A DNA stretch of 48,393 nucleotides from positions 1 to 48,393 of the forward strand of contig QCII01000012.1 in the NCBI GenBank assembly GCA_003216775.1, given 5' to 3'. Source of the DNA: Prochlorococcus sp. AG-402-K21. Its GTDB lineage: Bacteria; Cyanobacteriota; Cyanobacteriia; PCC-6307; Cyanobiaceae. Every line of letters begins with the position of its first letter. The stretch's first letter is position 1. A program made the translations under genes and the position numbers. Below are positions 44,187 to 48,393 of this stretch, in pieces. The notes beneath the pieces were generated by a model. The model saw only the letters and a list, made by a program, of their open reading frames with translations, searched no databases and was not told the DNA's origin.

Positions 44187-44465
44187 TTAAAAGTAACTTG
44201 ATATGTCAGTCGAATCATAAATATGTCCTGCACTCTCAATTAATGGTTTCACTTCTGGATCTTCAAACATAGCAATTGATTTACCTTCTTCACCCTGTTC
44301 GATAAGAATGACACTGGTTGGATCATCTTTCTTAATTCCTTTATATATACATATAATTCCACGTTCTTTATTCATCTGTATATTTTCTTTACTTTCATAA
44401 ACTGCAGCCCATTCTTCAAAAGGGACGCTTATTTTGAATGTAAAAACTGTGGTTTCAATAGACAT
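44187..44465 (-). CDS. DUF3764 family protein, copy B
   Basis: A 92-aa paralogue of the protein at 41499. It shares the opening MSIETTV, a Phe-Lys-Ile/Leu strand (FTFKISVPFEEWAAVY), and the end KPLIESAGHIYDSTDISSYF. The middle is more diverged (IICIYKGIKKDDPTSVILIE). The leader before its ATG is a close copy of copy A's leader, showing that gene and leader were duplicated together. Function unknown. It is the probable first gene of a unit with DUF3303 and DUF1651-like proteins. Confidence 0.75.
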   Translation of the reverse strand: MSIETTVFTFKISVPFEEWAAVYESKENIQMNKERGIICIYKGIKKDDPTSVILIEQGEEGKSIAMFEDPEVKPLIESAGHIYDSTDISSYF

Positions 44466-44527
44466 AAAAAAGGAGCTAGTTGCTACTTATTCTAGATCAA
44501 ATATCAATCAATAGAATCATCACATTG
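44466..44527 (-). promoter_or_regulatory. Leader of DUF3764 copy B with imperfect hairpin
   Basis: Reading the minus strand, AAGTAGC-AACTA-GCTCCTT pairs with one mismatch (T opposite C), then a T run leads into the ATG. It corresponds to the perfect 7-bp stem of copy A. About 85% of 56 aligned bases are identical between the two leaders. The weakened stem suggests a difference in control between the paralogues or early decay. Confidence 0.45.
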
Positions 44528-44836
44528 CGGCAAAAGCATCAGCAACTTGTTTGTTCCTTTGGATAACCTCATCATCATTTAAAACAGCAGTGATATTCCA
44601 ATCAATGCCAATTTTGCTATACACACTCCAAAATGTTGAGATATAGCTAAATGATTATCAGCCTAGAAAGTAACAAAAGCCGCCCCTGTTTCAGGGGCAT
44701 GGAATCTACTTAACAATTCAAATCCATCAAAATTATCCATAGGTAAACCAGAAACAATATACTGCTCAAACATCTTGTAACCTTCGGACTGAGAAATTCC
44801 ATCTGAGATCAGTCATTGTACGTGATAGTAGGCCAT
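44520..44836 (-). pseudogene. Decayed DUF3303-type gene (two stops and a frameshift)
   Basis: Reading from an ATG at 44836, the frame gives MAYYHVQ, then TGA where a Trp is expected, then LISDGISQSEGYKMFEQYI and a long DUF3303-like stretch through FHAPETGAAFVTF. A TAG follows where a Lys is expected, before ADNHLAISQHFGV. A +1 shift is needed to continue as YSKIGIDWNITAVLNDDEV and reach VADAFAAM with the stop at 44520. Apart from these three lesions the protein is continuous and well conserved in character, so the loss looks recent. It lies directly upstream of DUF3764 copy B. Confidence 0.75.
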
Positions 44837-44929
44837 AAATAAAAATCATAAATATAGTTGAATCTAAAAAACATATTTTAAAAAGCATTTAAATTATCTT
44901 TAAATTTAGATTTTTAAGCCTTAATCAAT

Positions 44930-45190
44930 ATGAAATCATTAATAAAAAAAAATCTTAAATTTTGTATCGCATGTACCGTTTTAAAATTTACTGGTGGCTA
45001 TCAATTAGTTATGAGTTATTTTTCTGAGCCTAACCATATTGAATATGATGCATGGTTTGATGAAAATATCGACCCACTAGACCTAGTGAATTACTCAGAT
45101 GAAAAGGACTTTAGTAATTCGGTTCACGAAAAGTTCCATAAGATTTCGACTAGAAATTTAACAATTGGTTCTTCTGATAATTTTCACTAG
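44930..45190 (+). CDS. Small hypothetical protein, 86 aa
   Basis: I do not recognise this protein. The N-terminus is basic and weakly hydrophobic (MKSLIKKNLKFCIACTVLKF), with a Cys pair (CIAC) and no convincing cleavage site. The rest is acidic (AWFDENIDPLDLVNYSDEKD), ending ISTRNLTIGSSDNFH. The ATG follows an AT-rich gap with no clear ribosome binding site. It lies alone on the plus strand between the decayed DUF3303 gene and a minus-strand unknown. The frame is intact but coding evidence is modest. Confidence 0.45.
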   Translation: MKSLIKKNLKFCIACTVLKFTGGYQLVMSYFSEPNHIEYDAWFDENIDPLDLVNYSDEKDFSNSVHEKFHKISTRNLTIGSSDNFH

Positions 45191-45229
45191 TAAGTTAAAG
45201 ATTTTTCATTTTACAGATATTAATGAATC

Positions 45230-45607
45230 TTATGCAGAATATGTTCCATCACTTTCTCTTCTTGCATTAGCCAATACAATTTCACTTACAACTTTTTTAA
45301 TCATATAAGCACTTTTTTTACCAATGCATTTTTGTTTTTTAATGTTTTCAAAATCATTTGGAACAAAATCAATTCGTTCGCAACAATCGCATTTTATATC
45401 AATTAACATCCCTTTATAAACCTCCAAAGCCCTAGAAAAAACCCATTGCTGAGCTGAAATACTTTCCCAACTATCGAAATTTGACCACTCATCAAAATCC
45501 TTTTTTAGGATTCCTTTTAATCCATCTGCCTGATTTACATTTAACAAGTATGCATCTTTTCTTGACTCATCCTTAATACCAATTGTTTTAACAGAATTTC
45601 TATTCAT
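45230..45607 (-). CDS. Hypothetical protein with CDCC motif, 125 aa
   Basis: I do not recognise this protein. It is soluble and begins MNRNSVKTIGIKDESRKDAY. A Trp-rich middle follows (DEWSNFDSWESISAQQWVF), then a cysteine cluster IDIKCDCCERIDFV and a further Cys in KQKCIGKK. The CxCC group could bind a metal or be a redox site. The C-terminus is helical (AYMIKKVVSEIVLANARRE). It lies downstream of the DUF985 cupin gene on the same strand, about 60 bp away; a shared transcript is possible. Confidence 0.55.
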   Translation of the reverse strand: MNRNSVKTIGIKDESRKDAYLLNVNQADGLKGILKKDFDEWSNFDSWESISAQQWVFSRALEVYKGMLIDIKCDCCERIDFVPNDFENIKKQKCIGKKSAYMIKKVVSEIVLANARRESDGTYSA

Positions 45608-45668
45608 TTTTAATAAATCAATAAAGTAATTCTATAAATCTAAAGCAATAACATAGACTAAAAACTTC

Positions 45669-46136
45669 TTAAATAAATTCATTAATTGCTTTATCTAGTC
45701 TAGAGATGTGATTTGTATTTCTGAGTAATTCAAAATCTTTATAATCAAATCCAGGGCCCACACAACAACTCACCAAAGTAAATTCTCCTTTACTTTTTGC
45801 GGCTTGCCAATATCCAGATGGGACCATTTCTATTGGATTATTGGAATCTAAAATTAAATTTCTTATTAAATTATTATCATCATCTAGGCACAATAAATTC
45901 AGAGGATCACCCCTAAGATAAATCCAAATTTCATCTGCATTTTTTACTCTATGCCATGCACTTTTTGCATCTCTTTCCAAAAGATAATAAATCCCCGTAA
46001 TGAAGTTTCTTCTTTGACCATCTTCCCTAGTTATAAAACTCTTACTCCTTACAATCTCCCTAAACCATCCCCCTTCAGGATGAGGCAATAAATTAAATTG
46101 TTTAATTATTTCTATATTTTTTTGATTAGTATTCAC
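45669..46136 (-). CDS. DUF985 cupin-fold protein
   Basis: A 155-aa cupin of the DUF985 family. The N-terminal signature LLPHPEGGWFREI is present, followed by the GIYYLLERDAKSAWHRV strand with the His/Trp pocket residues and a DEIWIYLRGDPL strand. A PSGYWQAAKSKGEFTLVSCC strand and a GPGFDYKDFELL closing element complete the barrel. Structures in this family show a small-molecule pocket, possibly nucleotide-sugar binding, but no firm reaction. Cytosolic. It lies between small unknown genes in the accessory region and seems monocistronic or leads into the 125-aa gene. Confidence 0.85.
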   Translation of the reverse strand: MNTNQKNIEIIKQFNLLPHPEGGWFREIVRSKSFITREDGQRRNFITGIYYLLERDAKSAWHRVKNADEIWIYLRGDPLNLLCLDDDNNLIRNLILDSNNPIEMVPSGYWQAAKSKGEFTLVSCCVGPGFDYKDFELLRNTNHISRLDKAINEFI

Positions 46137-46217
46137 TTTACAAAAATATCTTTAAAATCCCTATTACAAGCAGAAGGAGGTTGGAAATAACTCAAAACAA
46201 AATTAAATTTTAAAAAC

Positions 46218-46361
46218 TTAAGCGCAAATAACTGATAAATCTACAAAATTCTTATTGTCATCTGCTAGCTCAGTAATAATTCTATTGAGCCATTCAGAGG
46301 TGGTTTCACAATAGCCCACGTTTAAAATAGTTTTTTGGTTTGTTTTTTCTTCTTTATTCAT
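46218..46361 (-). CDS. Small hypothetical protein, 47 aa
   Basis: A 47-aa frame from an ATG at 46361: MNKEEKTNQKTILNVGYCET, then TSEWLNRIITELADDNKNFV and DLSVICA. The N-terminus is charged and the rest is amphipathic helical. No ribosome binding site stands out. It is in an otherwise empty 400-bp gap between the cupin and the 61-aa gene. Supported only by frame and composition; no family recognised. Confidence 0.4.
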   Translation of the reverse strand: MNKEEKTNQKTILNVGYCETTSEWLNRIITELADDNKNFVDLSVICA

Positions 46362-46543
46362 ATCTAATGTATTTTTATACAAATTAGTCTTAAATTAAAT
46401 CTATGTGAATAAGTCTTAATTACTATCTATTTTAAAAAGTTGTATTTTATACATATTTAAGAACTGCTCATAAACAAATAAAATTAAATACTTGACAAGA
46501 AAATCTAAACAAGTTTGAGTAGAAAAAATTTACTGTTTGACCA

Positions 46544-46729
46544 ATGAATAACGTCAAGATTGAAGAATTGATGAAAGTAAGGTTCGATGGTATTGCAAGT
46601 AGGCTTAGCCAATTAAGCAAAAGGGAAAGTGAGTCTTTATTGCTCGAACATCTTGAATGGTTGGAAGGGGGGTGGGAGACAGAAGAAATCTTATTTTTAA
46701 AAAAGCCCTACAGAAAATGGTGGTTCTAA
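46544..46729 (+). CDS. Small hypothetical protein, 61 aa
   Basis: Helical 61-aa protein: MNNVKIEELMKVRFDGIASR, then LSQLSKRESESLLLEHLEWL and a Trp/Lys-rich end (KKPYRKWWF). The alternation of Leu and Glu in the middle suggests one or two amphipathic helices. No known family recognised, though it has the look of conserved Prochlorococcus small proteins. ATG start, convergent with thiD; the gap of 22 bp to thiD leaves no room for a strong terminator. Confidence 0.5.
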   Translation: MNNVKIEELMKVRFDGIASRLSQLSKRESESLLLEHLEWLEGGWETEEILFLKKPYRKWWF

Positions 46730-46751
46730 TTCCACTTCTATAAATAATTAA

Positions 46752-47531
46752 TTAATGATGACCTAAAGGACCAGGGCCAGATCCTATTTTGTATGAATTT
46801 TTTAAAGATTTTTCAACAAATATTTTTGCTTTTCGTATGGAATCAAGTAATTCAAAACCTAAAGCTTTGTAACCACAAATAGCAGCGCTTAAAGTACATC
46901 CAGTTCCGTGGGTATTTTTTGTATTTATAAAATTATTATTCAACCACTCTTTTCTTCCATTTAAATCAAGAAAAAAATCTTTCCCTTTCATATCTTTTAA
47001 ACCACCGCCTTTTATAAGTACTGCTTTAGCTCCAAGACCAATAATATTTCTTGCAGAATTTTCGATATCTTTTTTATTCCTTATTTCTAATCCAGAAAGT
47101 AAATTTGCTTCATAAATATTTGGAGTTACCAAATCAGCAATTGGTAATAAGAGTTTTTTATAAGCATTAATTGCTGAATCTTCCAGTAATTTAGAACCAG
47201 TTCTTGTAACCATTACTGGGTCAATAATTTTGGTTATTTTATAGGTATTTAATTTTGATGCAGTATCATTAATTATTTTTTCATTTAATAACATTCCAGT
47301 TTTTAAAGCATCGATATTGAAATCAGAAAATAAAGTATCTAACTGACTTAATAAAGTATTCTTCTCTACGGCTTCAACGCATTTAACCTCAATACTATTT
47401 TGCGCTGTAATACATGTAATAACAGAGCATCCATGTACTTTAAGAGCCATAAAAGTTCTAAGATCAGCCTGAATTCCTGCTCCTCCTCCGGAGTCACTAC
47501 CCCCTATTGAAAGTGCTATTTTTTCATACAT
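46752..47531 (-). CDS. thiD: Hydroxymethylpyrimidine/phosphomethylpyrimidine kinase
   Basis: Ribokinase-fold kinase that phosphorylates HMP twice to HMP-PP in thiamine synthesis. N-terminal GGSDSGGGAGIQADLRTF (about 9-26) is the substrate loop, and the C-terminal signature THGTGCTLSAAICGY carries the ATP anion hole and catalytic Asp/Cys region. The length of 259 aa is normal. The tenA gene lies 50 bp upstream on the same strand, the typical salvage pair. No TPP riboswitch is visible before either gene. Confidence 0.95.
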   Translation of the reverse strand: MYEKIALSIGGSDSGGGAGIQADLRTFMALKVHGCSVITCITAQNSIEVKCVEAVEKNTLLSQLDTLFSDFNIDALKTGMLLNEKIINDTASKLNTYKITKIIDPVMVTRTGSKLLEDSAINAYKKLLLPIADLVTPNIYEANLLSGLEIRNKKDIENSARNIIGLGAKAVLIKGGGLKDMKGKDFFLDLNGRKEWLNNNFINTKNTHGTGCTLSAAICGYKALGFELLDSIRKAKIFVEKSLKNSYKIGSGPGPLGHH

Positions 47532-47581
47532 AATCTGATTTACTCGTTTTTGAAAGTACTATAAATAAATTTTAATTTAAA

Positions 47582-48205
47582 TTAGAATTCTGAATATGCA
47601 TTAAAAAAATCTAACTCCAATTCCATAGCTCTCCTGTATAAATATTTGGCCTGATTAATATTATATGTTTCTTTATTGATCTCAATAAGATTTTCAAGTG
47701 AATTTGCTAGCTTTTCAAAGCTCTCATCAGAGTAAGTAATTATCCATTCTTTATATTTAATGTCAAAATCCTCCTTATACAAACTTTTACCTATCCAAGA
47801 ATAAAGTCGCATACATGGAGTCATTGCAAACATTATTTCAACGGCGCTTAGTCTTTTGGAAGTATCATCAAGGAAATCTGTATAATTTTTAGTAGCTTTT
47901 TTTATATAATTATTAGATATATCAATATCCCATTCTTTTGCATAAGATTCATGAAGTATTAACTCCTCTGAAACGCCCATTAGAAGTTCACTCAACTTCC
48001 TTATTGAGTACTTGTCTTTTGATTTAGAAACTGCAAGACCATATGCCCTAGCAAAAGTTTCTAAAAAGAAATAATCTTGAGCTAAATATTCTTGAAATAT
48101 ATTTTTAGGGAGACTTCCACTCTTTAAACCTTGAACAAATTTTGTATTTAAACTTAGTAAAGCGATCTCATAATTATCCTCCCAAAGTTTTTTTGTGATT
48201 GACAT
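47582..48205 (-). CDS. tenA: TenA/thiaminase II family protein
   Basis: Alpha-helical enzyme of 207 aa that releases HMP from thiamine breakdown products such as aminopyrimidines, feeding ThiD. The nucleophilic cysteine is present (Cys131 in MTPCMRLYSWIG) and the aromatic/acidic pocket residues are seen in YLAQDYFFLETFARAYGLA. A C-terminal Glu lies in RRAMELELDFF. It is upstream of thiD, so the pair would supply HMP-phosphate from environmental pyrimidines, which suits thiamine-precursor salvage in open-ocean cyanobacteria. The 188 bp before it (48206-48393) carry an inverted repeat but no riboswitch I can recognise. Confidence 0.9.
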   Translation of the reverse strand: MSITKKLWEDNYEIALLSLNTKFVQGLKSGSLPKNIFQEYLAQDYFFLETFARAYGLAVSKSKDKYSIRKLSELLMGVSEELILHESYAKEWDIDISNNYIKKATKNYTDFLDDTSKRLSAVEIMFAMTPCMRLYSWIGKSLYKEDFDIKYKEWIITYSDESFEKLANSLENLIEINKETYNINQAKYLYRRAMELELDFFNAYSEF

Positions 48206-48304
48206 AGATACTTCTTGAAAAGTTAAAATTTTTTTCTTTCTTAAATTTTAATACCTAAGAAATTATTTATTTTAAAATTAGTCAAATAAAGAGTTTTTTA
48301 TAAA

Positions 48305-48391
48305 AATTTCCATTTCAATTTGCAATAAGATTTCTTTAGAATCATAGAAAATATATCTAATATTTATCCTTAAAACTTGAAAATGGAAATT
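48305..48391. repeat. Long-loop inverted repeat at the window edge
   Basis: AATTTCCATTTCAA at 48305-48318 and TTGAAAATGGAAATT at 48377-48391 are inverted copies with a single-base insertion. The loop is about 58 nt. It lies upstream of tenA. It could be a protein-binding site or a stem in an RNA leaving the window; the window edge prevents a decision. Confidence 0.4.
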
Positions 48392-48393
48392 CT

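Noticed and set aside
48206-48393. TPP riboswitch upstream of tenA
   Set aside because: None of the conserved CUGAGA- or ACCUGAU-like elements is present in the sense direction.

Overview
The window is AT-rich (roughly 30% G+C by eye) and tightly packed, and it reads as a chromosomal segment of a high-light-adapted marine Prochlorococcus. Evidence for this includes cyanobacterial markers (PipX, its PLP partner PipY, SepF, a DgdA-like glycosyltransferase, CobI, a DUF1823 protein), a picocyanobacterial glutamine riboswitch of the 'downstream-peptide' class ahead of a DUF4278 micro-protein, and small lineage-specific families (DUF3764, DUF3303, probably DUF1651). The strain assignment is inference from gene content and composition; no database was searched.

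Positions 1-32335 are core genome: a TrmH-type methylase, a peptide ABC permease, lepA and mqo; an Nfu iron-sulfur scaffold; the glutamine-riboswitch/DUF4278 unit; an ArsM-like methyltransferase with a class V aminotransferase; an SDR, murE, a glutaredoxin-like protein and yidD, with rpsD divergent; two trans-sulfuration-type PLP enzymes followed by cysK; queA, pdhC, a YlqD-domain protein, an acyl-CoA/ACP synthetase and lipB. Next come hpf, deoC, recO and dgdA on the plus strand. A long minus-strand group follows: aroQ, miaE, cobI and DUF1823, then der, ecfT, pipX, pipY, sepF and proC. PdhC and LipB belong together functionally because E2 needs lipoate. PipX/PipY and the glutamine riboswitch are two separate nitrogen-status sensors.

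At 32372-32535 there are two tRNA genes, Tyr(GTA) and Thr(GGT). Immediately after tRNA-Thr, 32658-38927 holds a four-gene minus-strand cassette, transcribed in this order: C5-cytosine DNA methyltransferase, MutL/MORC-type GHKL ATPase, Z1-domain helicase-like ATPase, PD-(D/E)XK nuclease (DUF4420 type). The genes overlap or abut by a few bases. This matches the MORC/Z1 class of restriction-modification-like systems predicted by comparative genomics (Iyer, Abhiman and Aravind), and it is the most interesting system in the window.

From about 38930 to 46740 the DNA is accessory. It contains tiny membrane ORFs, a structured repeat present twice, a SIMPL-domain protein of higher G+C, duplicated DUF3764 genes with duplicated hairpin leaders, a decayed DUF3303-type gene, a truncated SGNH acyltransferase remnant, a secreted nuclease with a coupled leader peptide, a DUF985 cupin and several unknown small proteins. 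The core genome resumes with thiD and tenA (thiamine pyrimidine phosphorylation and salvage) at 46752-48205. No integrase, transposase, rRNA or CRISPR array is visible.
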